Shown: positions 1 to 7,933 of the stretch, one piece after another
Layout of the letters: each line of letters starts with the position of its first letter
How positions within the stretch are numbered: position 1 is the first letter of the stretch
Source of the DNA: Actinomycetes bacterium
GTDB lineage: Bacteria > Actinomycetota > Acidimicrobiia > Acidimicrobiales > RAAP-2
Length of the DNA: 31,005 nt
Assembly: GCA_021799915.1 (NCBI GenBank)
Contig: JAJYZN010000004.1
Span: 1,640-32,644 of the forward strand
Direction: 5' to 3'
Notes under the pieces: model-generated
Told to the model about the DNA's origin: nothing
Databases searched by the model: none
Seen by the model: the letters and a program-made list of their open reading frames with translations, nothing else
Position numbers and translations under genes: made by a program

Positions 1-311
1 GCCACCACGACGCCGGCCTGCCCGCTGGCCACGGCCATGGCCGCGTGTCCCACGGTGGCGCACCCGGCGCCGCCGCCGTAGCCGACCTGGGAGAAGAACG
101 TGATGTCTCCGGCGCCGATGGTCTTCGCCAGCGCCACCTCGTCGGTGGTCTCCGAAGTGAACGAGCACAGTCCGTCCACCTCACCGGGATCGATGCCGGC
201 ATCGTCGAGCGCGGCCACCACGGCCACGGCCGCCAGCTCGGCTTCGGACTCTTCGAGCTGCTTACCGAACGCAGTCTGACCGATCCCGACGATGGCCGCC
301 GCGTCGCTCAC
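1..311 (-). CDS. Thiolase / lipid-transfer-type protein (SCP-x family), N-terminal part only
   Basis: The minus strand reads a thiolase-fold N-terminus: a start followed by AAIVGIGQTAFGK, then an acidic helix (EESEAELAAVAVVAAL), DDAGIDPGEVDGLCSF, and a glycine-rich VGYGGGAGCATVGHAAMAVA segment. This is the pattern of SCP-x-type thiolases and the Ltp proteins used in steroid and fatty-acid side-chain degradation. The gene runs off the left edge, so catalytic residues further on cannot be judged. I chose the GTG at 311 because a GAG stands 6 nt upstream; another in-frame GTG at 338 is possible. It follows the P450 gene by about 55 bp on the same strand and is probably co-transcribed with it. 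That pairing suggests oxidation of a lipid or terpenoid followed by carbon-carbon bond cleavage, which is inference. Confidence 0.8.
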   Translation of the reverse strand, partial: MSDAAAIVGIGQTAFGKQLEESEAELAAVAVVAALDDAGIDPGEVDGLCSFTSETTDEVALAKTIGAGDITFFSQVGYGGGAGCATVGHAAMAVASGQAGVVV

Positions 312-366
312 CGGGTTCTCTGGACGGGGACCGGCCACGAAGTGACGGTAGCGCCTGGCGACGGCC

Positions 367-1635
367 TCAGCCGACCTGGAACGAGACCGGCAACGCCACC
401 GGGGACCGGAACGCCAGCCCCCGGATGTGGAGGTCCTGACCGGGCTCGGGGTCCAAGCGGAGGTCGGGCAGGCGATCGAGCAACGTGTCGACCGCCACCC
501 GGGTCTCCATACGGGCCAGGTGCATTCCCAGGCACACGTGGACGCCGAAACCGAACCCCACGTGCTGGCGCACGGCCCGGAACATGTCGAACTCGTCGGG
601 GTTCTCGTACTTCCGGGCGTCGTGGTTGGCGGCACCGAGGAGCAGCGCCACGTCAGCGCCCTCGGGGATCGTCACGCCGGCGAGCTCGGTGTCGCGGGTG
701 GCGCGGCGGAGGATGACCGTCACCGGTGGCTCCCATCGAATGGCCTCTTCGAAGGCCTGGGGGATGAGCGAGCGGTCGGCGCGAACCGCATCGAGCTGGG
801 TGGGGTGGGTGAGCAACCCGTACAGCAAGCTGCCCGATGCCCGGTAGGTGGTCTCCACCCCGGCCGGTAGGAGGAGGCGAAGGAATGAGTAGATCTCCTC
901 GTCGGTCAGGCGTTGCCCGTCCACCTCGACGTTCACCAGCTCGGTGATGAGATCGTCGTCCGGCTCCGCCCGTCGCTCGGCCAGCACTCCGGCGAAGTAG
1001 TCCCGCAACGCCTCGGACGCGGCCACCCCCCGGTCCCAGTTGGTGGCCACGCTGGTGATCTCGACGGCCCAGCGCTGGAACTTCGGGTAGTCCCGTCTGG
1101 GCAGTCCGAGGATCCGAGCGATCACCTGCACCGGGAAGTTGAACGTCACCTCCTTCACCAGATCAGCGTGCCCACGGTCGGCGAAACCGTCGATGAGCTC
1201 GTTCACCACCGTGCGGACCAGACCTTCCTCCCACCGCTCGAGCATCTTGGACCGGAACGCCGGTGACACCAGCGCCCTCTGCACCCGGTGCTCGGGCTCG
1301 TCCATCTGCAGGATGGTCCGACCCATCACCATGCCGATGACCCCTTCGTAGATCTGCGACGAGAAGGTCTCGTTGTCCCGCAGGACCTGGACGCACTCGT
1401 CGAAGCCCATGACCGTTACCGGCTCGATGGGCCCGAAGGACTCACTTGCTCCGGCGCCGAGATCGATCTGACCCACGTGCACCGGGCTGGCGGCCAGGAG
1501 CTCGGCCATGATCGGGAACGGATCGCGCACGTCGCCCGCCACGGTGTCCTGGAGCTCGTAGGGGTCGAAGGGGATCACCACGTCGCTCGCGCCGGCGTCG
1601 TCCGTCGTCGTCCCTCTTACTTCGGTGGTGGTCAC
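367..1635 (-). CDS. Cytochrome P450
   Basis: A soluble bacterial P450 of 422 residues, a normal length for the family. It shows the I-helix oxygen-activation motif (LLLPAGVETTYRA), the K-helix ExxR (FEEAIRWEPP) and the heme-binding loop FGFGVHVCLGMHLARME, with the cysteine thiolate ligand near residue 368. It should hydroxylate a hydrophobic substrate using electrons from a ferredoxin and a reductase, neither of which is encoded nearby. The start is GTG 1635, preceded by a strong GGGAGGG ribosome site; the reading frame stays open further upstream but has no better start. The gene diverges from a TetR regulator at 1784, with a palindromic operator between them, and is followed by a thiolase on the same strand. 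The substrate is unknown. Steroid, terpenoid or branched fatty acid are possibilities based only on the neighbours. Confidence 0.93.
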   Translation of the reverse strand: MTTTEVRGTTTDDAGASDVVIPFDPYELQDTVAGDVRDPFPIMAELLAASPVHVGQIDLGAGASESFGPIEPVTVMGFDECVQVLRDNETFSSQIYEGVIGMVMGRTILQMDEPEHRVQRALVSPAFRSKMLERWEEGLVRTVVNELIDGFADRGHADLVKEVTFNFPVQVIARILGLPRRDYPKFQRWAVEITSVATNWDRGVAASEALRDYFAGVLAERRAEPDDDLITELVNVEVDGQRLTDEEIYSFLRLLLPAGVETTYRASGSLLYGLLTHPTQLDAVRADRSLIPQAFEEAIRWEPPVTVILRRATRDTELAGVTIPEGADVALLLGAANHDARKYENPDEFDMFRAVRQHVGFGFGVHVCLGMHLARMETRVAVDTLLDRLPDLRLDPEPGQDLHIRGLAFRSPVALPVSFQVG

Positions 1636-1682
1636 GATGCCCTCCCTGTCTCCGGATGCACGCCGCAACCGGCTGACGCCAG

Positions 1683-1703
1683 CCTATAGCAAACGTTCGT
1701 TTG
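1683..1703 (-). promoter_or_regulatory. P450 promoter -10 box with TetR-type palindromic operator
   Basis: A perfect inverted repeat CAAACG-tt-CGTTTG occupies 1690-1703. On the minus strand it lies directly upstream of a TATAGG hexamer (1688-1683) that suits a -10 box for the P450 gene, with a leader of about 45 nt carrying the GGGAGGG ribosome site. The palindrome would sit in the -35/-10 spacer and block RNA polymerase when bound. The obvious ligand is the TetR protein encoded divergently at 1784; this assignment is inference from position and symmetry. Confidence 0.65.
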
Positions 1704-1783
1704 GCAGTCGGCGCAAGCCACGGCGGTGCCGGCCACGGCGGTGCCGGTTCGACGGGGGCCCCTCGGCGACGGACAATGGTCGG

Positions 1784-2422
1784 GTGACCCAGACCTCTCC
1801 CCCCCAGTCCGGCCACCTCACGGCCACCGGCACCACCCAGCGTCAGCGCATCTTGGACATAGCCCTGGCTCTCATGGCCCAGCGCGGTGTCGACGGCACG
1901 AGCATGAGGGACCTGGCGTCGGCGGCCGGCCTGAACGTGGCCTCCCTCTACCACTACTTCCCCTCGAAGCGGGAGCTGCTCGTAGCCGTCCTCGAAGAGC
2001 GGGGCTTCATCTCGGACCTGACGTCCCCCAGCTCGGCCTCGCTCACCCGTGACCCAGCCGGCGCGCTGGCCGACCTCCTCGATGACGTGCTCCGCTCGAT
2101 GCTCGAGGTGGAGGACTTCATCCGGCTCATGATGGGTGAGGTCATGCGGGGGGACGAGACGGCCTTCGCCGTCGGAAATGAGCTGTTCGCCGCCACCCAG
2201 GCGTCGCTCGAGCGGTGGCTTGAGGACTCCGAGCCCGAGATGTGCCAGGGGCCGGGACCCGGGGCCGTGGCCCGGATGCTGCGGGCCATGCTGGTGGGTC
2301 TGTTCTTCGAGCACGTGGCCGGCGTGCTCGACGACGGTGACGACCCGGCCAAGGCGTTCCGACTCCGGGCCGAGGAGGTGGCGGCCGTGCTGCGGTCCCG
2401 CAGTGGCTCTGGAGGAGACTGA
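1784..2422 (+). CDS. TetR/AcrR family transcriptional regulator
   Basis: A 212-residue one-component regulator. The N-terminal DNA-binding domain is clear: QRQRILDIALALMAQRGVDGTSMRDLASAAGLNVASLYHYFPSKRELLVAVL, with the recognition helix ending in the canonical LYHYFPSK. The C-terminal half is a typical variable ligand-binding helical domain. The start is GTG 1784; the reading frame is open back to 1625 but that stretch overlaps the promoter region and is basic and unstructured. A GACAAT hexamer at 1772-1777 ends 6 nt before the GTG, so the transcript may be leaderless. It probably represses the divergent P450-thiolase genes and itself through the palindrome at 1690-1703, with an acyl-CoA or the P450 substrate as inducer (inference). 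Confidence 0.9.
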   Translation: MTQTSPPQSGHLTATGTTQRQRILDIALALMAQRGVDGTSMRDLASAAGLNVASLYHYFPSKRELLVAVLEERGFISDLTSPSSASLTRDPAGALADLLDDVLRSMLEVEDFIRLMMGEVMRGDETAFAVGNELFAATQASLERWLEDSEPEMCQGPGPGAVARMLRAMLVGLFFEHVAGVLDDGDDPAKAFRLRAEEVAAVLRSRSGSGGD

Positions 2423-2464
2423 GGGACGAGACGGGGGGCCGAGACTGGGGGACCGGGACCGGGG

Positions 2465-2483
2465 ACCGGGCGGAGAGCCCGGT
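2465..2483. terminator. Hairpin between convergent genes, candidate bidirectional terminator
   Basis: Perfect 7-bp arms ACCGGGC / GCCCGGT flank a 5-nt loop GGAGA, in the 80-bp gap where the TetR gene (+) and the acyl-CoA ligase gene (-) converge. The surrounding sequence is a G-rich run of degenerate GGGACCGGG repeats. There is no U-tract, which is common for high-GC actinobacterial terminators, so function is only probable. Confidence 0.45.
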
Positions 2484-2503
2484 GGCAAGGAGAGGCCGGC
2501 GAC

Positions 2504-4087
2504 TCAGGAACCTGGGCCGGCGCGCAGCAGGCGCTTCAACACCTTGCCATTGGGATCGCGGGGCAGCTCGTCGACGATCGCCCACTCCCTGGGGACCTTG
2601 TAGTCGGCCAGGTGGCGCCGCACGTGATCGGCCAGGTCGTCGACCGACACCGGTGAGCGCACCTCCACCATCGCCTTGAGCTGCTCGCCGTCACGCTCGT
2701 GGGGCACACCGAACACGGCGCAGTCGACCACCGCGGGGTGAAGGTAGAGCACCTCTTCGATCTCGCGCGGGGCGATGTTCACCCCGCCCCACAACACCAT
2801 GTCCGAGACCCGGTCGGTGATCGTGAGGTACCCGTCGGCGTCGAGATGGCCGATGTCCCCGACACTGAAGGCGTCTTCCCGCCACGCCGCCTCGGTGGCG
2901 TCCGGGTCATTGCGGTAGGTGAATCGCTGGGAGCCCGGAGGACGTATCCAGATGACCCCGTCGACCCCTGCGGGAACCGGCGTGCCGTCGTCGGCCAGGA
3001 CGCGGATCTCCACCCCGGGCCACGGGCGACCGACACTTCCGGGACGCTCGCGCCACTCCTGCAGCGAGATCCGGGTGGCGCCGCCCTCGCTGGCCCCGTA
3101 GAGCTCGTGGATCTCGGTGCGGGGGAACGCCTCCATCATGCGTCGCTTGATCGCCACCGGGCACGGCGCGCCGCCGTGGACCACCAAGCTCAAGGTTGAG
3201 ACGTCGATCAGTCGGCGCTCGTCCTCGGGAACCTCCAGGATGCGTATGAAGTGGGCCGGCACCATGAACGACCGCGTCGCCCGGAAGCGCTCTACGCCGC
3301 GCAGGAACTCCCGGGCGTCGAAGCGCTCGGGCACCACCGTGGTCGCCCCCACGTAGAGGGCGGTCAGGGCCCAGCCGGCGTGGGCGGCGTGGTAGGCCGG
3401 TCCGGACATGAGGTACACGTCATCGGGGGTCCATCCCCACAGCATCGACTGACCTTCCATCCCGGCCTGCCGGGCGGCCGGGTCACCCAGCCCTCCGTGG
3501 ACCACGCCCTTGGGACGCGCCGTCGTCCCCGACGTGTAGAAGACCAGCTCCGGACCGGGACCACTGGAGAGCGACGGGTCGGCGACGGCGTCGGCGATCC
3601 GAGCTTCGTAGTCGCCTTCGGCCACGACCTCGTCGGCTCCCGCCACGTCGGCGAGGAGGGGTGGACCGTCGATCCCGGCCCGGCCCATCGCCTCTCTCAG
3701 CACCGGGTCCATGTCGGTGTGGCCGACCACGGCACCCACCCCGGCGTCACCGAGAAGGTAGGCCAGCTCGTTGGCCTTGAGGTGCCAGTTGACGGGAAGG
3801 TACGCCGCACCGGCCATCGCCGCGGCCGTGGCCACTTCGAAGGGCTCGAACCCGTTGCGCAGTACGGAGGCCACCGGGTGCCCGGGACCGGCTCCCATGT
3901 CCGCGAGCACGGCCGCCAGCCTTCGGGCGCGGTCGTCGAGCTCACCGTACGTGCGCACCCGGTCTCCGACCACCAGTGCCGGCCGGTCCGCGCCGGACGC
4001 GGCATGAGCCGAGACGCCGCGTCCTGCCGTCCCGACCGCCCCCTGGTCCACGGGAACCGAAGGTAGCACTGCCTTCTTGCCGGTCAC
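2504..4087 (-). CDS. Fatty-acyl-CoA synthetase (FadD-like, ANL superfamily)
   Basis: This enzyme activates a carboxylic acid to its CoA thioester through an acyl-AMP intermediate. Conserved ANL motifs appear in order: the P-loop FYTSGTTARPKGVVH (about residue 183), ELYGASEGGATR (A5), SVGDIGHLDADGYLTITDR (A7), the hinge and DMVLWGGVNIAPREIEEVL (A8), and the C-terminal catalytic lysine in PRDPNGKVLKR (A10). With GTG 4087 as the start it has 527 residues, normal for FadD proteins. An in-frame ATG at 4210 would overlap the divergent gene, and GTGs at 4069 and 4051 are alternatives. A TACCGT box (4102-4097) stands 9 nt before GTG 4087. The acid substrate is not predictable. The gene diverges by only 19 bp from an SRPBCC/PaaK operon, which suggests linked expression. 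Confidence 0.9.
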   Translation of the reverse strand: MTGKKAVLPSVPVDQGAVGTAGRGVSAHAASGADRPALVVGDRVRTYGELDDRARRLAAVLADMGAGPGHPVASVLRNGFEPFEVATAAAMAGAAYLPVNWHLKANELAYLLGDAGVGAVVGHTDMDPVLREAMGRAGIDGPPLLADVAGADEVVAEGDYEARIADAVADPSLSSGPGPELVFYTSGTTARPKGVVHGGLGDPAARQAGMEGQSMLWGWTPDDVYLMSGPAYHAAHAGWALTALYVGATTVVPERFDAREFLRGVERFRATRSFMVPAHFIRILEVPEDERRLIDVSTLSLVVHGGAPCPVAIKRRMMEAFPRTEIHELYGASEGGATRISLQEWRERPGSVGRPWPGVEIRVLADDGTPVPAGVDGVIWIRPPGSQRFTYRNDPDATEAAWREDAFSVGDIGHLDADGYLTITDRVSDMVLWGGVNIAPREIEEVLYLHPAVVDCAVFGVPHERDGEQLKAMVEVRSPVSVDDLADHVRRHLADYKVPREWAIVDELPRDPNGKVLKRLLRAGPGS

Positions 4088-4106
4088 CGCCTCGGAACGG
4101 TAAGCA

Positions 4107-4583
4107 GTGGACGTGCCGACACCCGACGCCGTCGAAACGGTCGAGATCGACGCCCCGGCCGCCGAGGTGTGGCACTGCCGCCTGGACTTCACCCGACTCC
4201 CCGAGTACAACCCCGACGTCGCCGGGGTCGACCGCGTGGGCCGAGGCGAGGGTGTCGGAGGCCACCTCGGGGTCGGCGCCCGTTACCGGTTCACACTGGC
4301 CACCGGGCACGGCCCTCACGAGGTGGTCCTCACCGTCACCGCCGTCGAGCAGGATCGGGAGGTGTCGGCGGTCATGGACGGGGCGCTCCGGGCCACCGAG
4401 ACCTTCCGGGTCACCGCGCTGGGCGACCGTCGTTGCCGGGCCGAGCTGGCGCTCTGGCTCGAGCTCCCCGACGGACTGTCCGAGGACGTCGCCGGTGGCA
4501 TCATCGAAGGTGGGCGGCGCCAGGTCCGCAGCGAGCTGGACCGGATGCGCGACGTGCTCTCGGTCCCGACTGTGCGAACATGA
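4107..4583 (+). CDS. SRPBCC (START/Bet v 1-like) family protein
   Basis: A 158-residue single-domain protein with the SRPBCC pattern: an N-terminal strand VETVEIDAPAAEVWHCRLDFTRLPEYNPDV, several alternating beta strands (ARYRFTLATG, HEVVLTVTAVEQ, RATETFRVTAL, RCRAELALWLEL) and a long C-terminal helix (GGIIEGGRRQVRSELDRMRDVL). The fold makes a deep hydrophobic pocket for lipids, polyketides or aromatic compounds; no catalytic residue can be named. The stop overlaps the start of the downstream CoA ligase as ATGA, so the two are translationally coupled and probably work on the same substrate. The start is GTG 4107. The upstream gap to the divergent ligase gene is only 19 bp. Confidence 0.78.
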   Translation: MDVPTPDAVETVEIDAPAAEVWHCRLDFTRLPEYNPDVAGVDRVGRGEGVGGHLGVGARYRFTLATGHGPHEVVLTVTAVEQDREVSAVMDGALRATETFRVTALGDRRCRAELALWLELPDGLSEDVAGGIIEGGRRQVRSELDRMRDVLSVPTVRT

Positions 4584-5947
4584 CGCCTATGTCAGTCTCA
4601 TCAAGCTCGCCGGTCTCCACCCCTCCTTTCGGCCCTGGGATGCTCGGACCATTGCCCCGCGATCCGCACCAAGCGCTGTGGGACCCCGAAAAGCAGGCCA
4701 TGGACCCAGAGCAGCGGAGGGAGCTCCAAGACGAGCGCCTGGCGGCGATGGTGGCTCGGATCCTCGAGACCCCGGTGCCGCTCTTCCGGGACAAGTTGGC
4801 CCAGGCCGGCGTCCGGCGCTCCGAAGACCTCGGCGGGGTCGACGACCTCTGGCGCATCCCGCTCACCGTGAAACAGGACCTCCGGGACTCCGAGGCCGCC
4901 GAACCTCCGTGGGGTGCCTACCGGTTCACCGACCCTCGCCAGGGAGTGCGGCTCGGCACCTCGACGGGCACCACCGGGCAGCCCACGATCACCGTCTGGA
5001 CCCGAAAGGACCTCTGGGTGGAGTACGAATCCGGCGCCCGGAACTGGTGGCGGATGGGTTATCGCCCCGGGATGATCGTGACCCACGCCCATCCGGCCTA
5101 CCTCTACGGCGGGGGTCAGATGCTCCAGGCCACCTACGAGTACTTCGGTCTCCTCAGCCTGTGGGTGCCGCCGCCGGACACCGACGAGCTGGCCGAGCAG
5201 GCCGTACGGTTCTGGACCCGGGTCACCCCCGACATCCCGTTCATGGGGTTCGCCACCGGGCGGTTCCTCGAAGTCGCCAACAAGCTCGGCATTCCCCTCG
5301 AAGACGCCGGTCTCACCGGTCTGAAGGCACCGCCGGGGTTCGGCCTGGGGCGCGGTGGGATGCCGCTCATGACCGCCGGTGCCGAGTGCTACGCCTACGT
5401 GGGCGGTCCCTGCGGGCAGTCCCCCGGCGCCCACATCCACGAGGACTGGGCCGTGGTCCAGGCCGTCGACCCCTCCACCGGACGAGAAGTCCCCGACGGC
5501 GAGTGGGGGAACCTCACCGTCACCACCCTGGACCGGGACAACGGCCTGCTCCGTTACGACCTCGAAGAGGCCTGCGCCATCCTGCGCGAGCCGTGCCCAT
5601 GCGGGGAGACGGCGATCCGCGGACTGTGGGGCGGGCGCTTCAAGGACCTCCTCGCCTGCCAGGGCACCCGCTTCCAGCTCAACGAGCTCGAAGCGGTGCT
5701 CCGCGGCATCGACGAGCTCAGCCGTCCGTCGCTCGAGTACCAGGTGATCCGACCCGACGGTGGGGAGGACCCGCTCCGGGTCCGGGTGGAGGTGGCCTCC
5801 GAGGACCCCGACGCCCGGAGCCGGGCCGCCGAGCGAACCGTGTCGGAGGTGCGAGACACCCTTGGGGTGATCGTCGACGTGGAGCTGCTCGATCGTGACA
5901 CCATCCCCCGGGCCGGCTACAAGGCCACGCGCATCGTGGACTCCTGA
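4580..5947 (+). CDS. PaaK-like phenylacetate/aryl-CoA ligase (adenylate-forming)
   Basis: A 455-residue ligase of the phenylacetate-CoA ligase type rather than the FadD type. It has the short-family layout: N-terminal helical part (LAAMVARILETPVPLFRDKL), the WRIPLTVKQDLRDS segment typical of PaaK, the P-loop LGTSTGTTGQPT at about 126-136, a central domain, then RGLWGGRFKDLL and a C-terminal lysine in PRAGYKATRIV. The CPCGET cysteine pair (GETAIRGL context) is also a PaaK-family trait. It should form an acyl-AMP and then an aryl- or acyl-CoA. The first ATG at 4580 overlaps the preceding TGA (ATGA); a second ATG lies 9 nt later. It is coupled to an SRPBCC protein, and a glutaredoxin-like gene follows 47 bp downstream. 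There is no paa ring-epoxidase cluster here, so phenylacetate itself is not established as substrate. Confidence 0.88.
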   Translation: MTPMSVSSSSPVSTPPFGPGMLGPLPRDPHQALWDPEKQAMDPEQRRELQDERLAAMVARILETPVPLFRDKLAQAGVRRSEDLGGVDDLWRIPLTVKQDLRDSEAAEPPWGAYRFTDPRQGVRLGTSTGTTGQPTITVWTRKDLWVEYESGARNWWRMGYRPGMIVTHAHPAYLYGGGQMLQATYEYFGLLSLWVPPPDTDELAEQAVRFWTRVTPDIPFMGFATGRFLEVANKLGIPLEDAGLTGLKAPPGFGLGRGGMPLMTAGAECYAYVGGPCGQSPGAHIHEDWAVVQAVDPSTGREVPDGEWGNLTVTTLDRDNGLLRYDLEEACAILREPCPCGETAIRGLWGGRFKDLLACQGTRFQLNELEAVLRGIDELSRPSLEYQVIRPDGGEDPLRVRVEVASEDPDARSRAAERTVSEVRDTLGVIVDVELLDRDTIPRAGYKATRIVDS

Positions 5948-5994
5948 CACCGGCGCGGCGGGAACATCCCCGCCCTCGTCGACGTTGCAGAGTC

Positions 5995-6285
5995 GTGGTC
6001 TCTCCTTCCGAACCGAAGACCCAGGTGACCGTCTACTGGCGACCGGGCTGCCCGTACTGCATGAGGCTTCGGCTCGGTCTGCGCCTCGCCCGGGTCCGGA
6101 CGGTCGAGGTGAACATCTGGGAGCAACCCGACGGGGCGGCCGCCGTCCGTGCCGCCACCGGTGGAGACGAGACCGTCCCCACCGTCCGGGTCGGGACCTC
6201 GGTCCTGGTGAACCCGCCGACCCGCAGGGTGCTGGCCGAACTGCGGCGCCAACGGGGTACGGCCGGGCACCGCGGTGAGGTGTGA
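5995..6285 (+). CDS. Glutaredoxin-like / mycoredoxin-type thiol-disulfide protein
   Basis: A 96-residue thioredoxin-fold protein with the redox-active CPYC at about residues 19-22 (VTVYWRPGCPYCMRLR) and the cis-proline segment DETVPTVRVG, followed by a C-terminal helix. In actinobacteria such proteins (mycoredoxins) reduce mycothiol mixed disulfides. This one lacks any added domain and should be cytoplasmic. The start is GTG 5995; an AGAG lies 3 nt upstream, so initiation signals are weak. It lies 47 bp behind the PaaK-like gene on the same strand and may share its transcript, but a functional link is not evident. Confidence 0.85.
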   Translation: MVSPSEPKTQVTVYWRPGCPYCMRLRLGLRLARVRTVEVNIWEQPDGAAAVRAATGGDETVPTVRVGTSVLVNPPTRRVLAELRRQRGTAGHRGEV

Positions 6286-6357
6286 CCACCCGAGGGGGTC
6301 ACGGACTGTCCGATCGGGCCGGCTGCACACCGGCGGCATCGGCGTGGATCTCTGCCG

Positions 6358-6363
6358 TAACCT
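6358..6363 (+). promoter_or_regulatory. -10 box TAACCT of a probable leaderless transcript
   Basis: TAACCT matches the actinobacterial TANNNT -10 pattern and ends 6 nt before the GTG of the membrane protein at 6370. Transcription would then begin at or next to the start codon. Confidence 0.45.
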
Positions 6364-6369
6364 CAAGAG

Positions 6370-7086
6370 GTGGACACAGCAGCACCCGAAGTGCACGTGG
6401 AGATAGCCCGGGGGCTGCAGGAGCACGCCGCGAGAAAGGGCATGCCGTTCAATCTCTTCGTCACCGCCGTCGAGGTCGGTGGAAGCATTGCTCTGTTCCG
6501 TCTGGCTCGGTGGGCGGGTGCGAACGACGTCGTCAGCTACCTTTGCGGAAGCATCGCCCCGGTCGTCGGGGCATCGTTGATCTGGGCCAGGGCACGCAAG
6601 TTCAGCGGCGCGTCGGCGGCGATCTTCTCGTTCACTGCGGTCTCGGCGTTGATCGCGCTCGTGGGCAGCACCAATCCGAAGGTCCTGCTGTACAAGGACT
6701 GCGCGGCCACGGCGCTCGTCGGGCTCGTCTTCCTCGGATCCTGCCTGGCCCGTAGACCTCTCATCTTCTTCATGGCCCAGCGTTACGGCACCGACGGCAC
6801 GCACGAGGGCATGTCGGTCTTCGACGCTATGTGGGAGCACTACGCCGAGTTTCGCCGGGGCATGTACGCCTCCAGCTATCTGTGGGCCACGGTGTTCGCC
6901 GTCCAGGCGGCCGGGACGGCGCTCATCATCCATCAGGCCTCCTACTCGACCGCATACACCTTCGACCAGGTCCTGCCGTTCGCGGCCATCGCCGTCGGGA
7001 TCGTCGGATCGGTGATCATCGGACGCCACTTCACCAGCCGGGGCCGGGCCCAGGCCGCCCTCGCCCAGGCCGCCGGCTCCGAGTGA
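6370..7086 (+). CDS. VC0807-like integral membrane protein
   Basis: A 238-residue membrane protein with about six hydrophobic segments: near residues 27-47 (FNLFVTAVEVGGSIALF), 55-70 (VVSYLCGSIAPVVGASLIWA), 78-98 (AAIFSFTAVSALIALVG), 110-123 (ATALVGLVFLGSCL), 170-195 (YLWATVFAVQAAGTALII) and 205-225 (VLPFAAIAVGIVGSVII). The central KVLLYKDCAATALVGLVFLGSCLARRPLIFFMAQR pattern resembles VC0807 / DUF3159-like proteins. No transport or catalytic function is assigned to that group. The start is GTG 6370 with a TAACCT box 6 nt upstream. The gene ends inside a hairpin shared with the convergent kinase gene. Confidence 0.7.
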   Translation: MDTAAPEVHVEIARGLQEHAARKGMPFNLFVTAVEVGGSIALFRLARWAGANDVVSYLCGSIAPVVGASLIWARARKFSGASAAIFSFTAVSALIALVGSTNPKVLLYKDCAATALVGLVFLGSCLARRPLIFFMAQRYGTDGTHEGMSVFDAMWEHYAEFRRGMYASSYLWATVFAVQAAGTALIIHQASYSTAYTFDQVLPFAAIAVGIVGSVIIGRHFTSRGRAQAALAQAAGSE

Positions 7087-7098
7087 GCCGAGAGCTCA
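7084..7098. terminator. Small hairpin containing both convergent stop codons
   Basis: TGAGC-cgaga-GCTCA forms a 5-bp stem. Its left arm begins with the TGA of the membrane protein, and its right arm ends with the TCA that is the stop codon of the minus-strand kinase gene. Gene spacing is only 9 bp. The stem is short, so a terminator role is tentative. Confidence 0.25.
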
Positions 7099-7914
7099 GG
7101 CGAGCGCTTCGACGAAGCGATCGCGCTCCCGTTCGAACCAGCGCGCTCGACGTTCGAACCGGGCTTCACCACCCATTTTCTCCCACATCTCGACGAATAC
7201 CGGCTCGCCGCGCTCGACTCGACGCCGCACGAACGCTCCGCTCGTGGCCATGACCTCGGCGATCACGTCGACGAGCTCCTCCCTCTCGCCCGCCGCGAGT
7301 CCGTAGCCGTCAGCGACGACCCTCACCCGGCTGAAGCAGTCGAGGGAACCCCAGCCCCAGACTTCGGCGTCTCGTGGAGTGTCGAGGGGGACGCACATCT
7401 TCGCCAGCTGGGCCACGTCGTAGAGCTTGCGCCCCGGAGCGGCGAAGTCGAAGTCCAAGATCGCGACGGCGACGCCTTCACGGAACACGACGTTCTCCAC
7501 GCAGACATCGTTGTGGCAGACGACCTCGTTGCGGCCCTGGTCCGCCAGCTCGGCGCTCCAGCCGGCCCCGTCGGAAGACACGAAGCCGGCGGACGCGGCG
7601 TGGAACCCGGCGAGGAGCTCGGCGATGGAGGCGAGCGCCCGGTCCGTCTGGACCCAGGGTGGAAATGGCGGCCACGCGGTGTCACCTTCGACGAAGACCA
7701 GGCGCTCACGGCCGTCCGGATCGATCCCGACGGGTTCGGGAACGCCTTCGAACCCGGTGGCCCGGACATGTCGGAACAGCTCGTGGATGTGCTCGCTGTG
7801 CGGGTTCGACGGCCGCAGGACGAAGTGACCCACCCGGACGACGGCTCCGGCGTTGGCCACCCCGCCTTGGAGCACCTCCTCGACGTCGGTACTGTCGTTA
7901 CCGTCGGGGGTCAT
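7096..7914 (-). CDS. Aminoglycoside phosphotransferase (APH) family kinase
   Basis: A 272-residue protein-kinase-like enzyme. The Brenner motif is VVCHNDVCVENVVF (H134, D136, N141) and the metal-binding DxD is ILDFDFAAPGRKLYD (about 154-156), both complete. The N-lobe is short (GHFVLRPSNPHSEHIHELFRHV) and has an arginine (VLRP) where many APH proteins keep the ATP-binding lysine. The family phosphorylates small molecules such as aminoglycosides, choline, homoserine or macrolides; the substrate cannot be read here, and calling it a resistance gene would be unjustified. The start is ATG 7914, 19 bp downstream of the small 92-residue gene on the same strand, so the two are probably one operon. 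Confidence 0.88.
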   Translation of the reverse strand: MTPDGNDSTDVEEVLQGGVANAGAVVRVGHFVLRPSNPHSEHIHELFRHVRATGFEGVPEPVGIDPDGRERLVFVEGDTAWPPFPPWVQTDRALASIAELLAGFHAASAGFVSSDGAGWSAELADQGRNEVVCHNDVCVENVVFREGVAVAILDFDFAAPGRKLYDVAQLAKMCVPLDTPRDAEVWGWGSLDCFSRVRVVADGYGLAAGEREELVDVIAEVMATSGAFVRRRVERGEPVFVEMWEKMGGEARFERRARWFERERDRFVEALA

Positions 7915-7933
7915 CCCCTGCAGGCACCCCGGG

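Noticed and set aside
1442..2585. Long minus-strand open frames antisense to the TetR gene.
   Set aside because: Arginine-, glycine- and proline-rich products without any domain, as expected for shadow frames in high-GC DNA.
7096..7914. Calling the APH-type kinase an aminoglycoside resistance gene.
   Set aside because: The Brenner and DFD motifs only show the fold; the family has many metabolic substrates and there is no resistance context.
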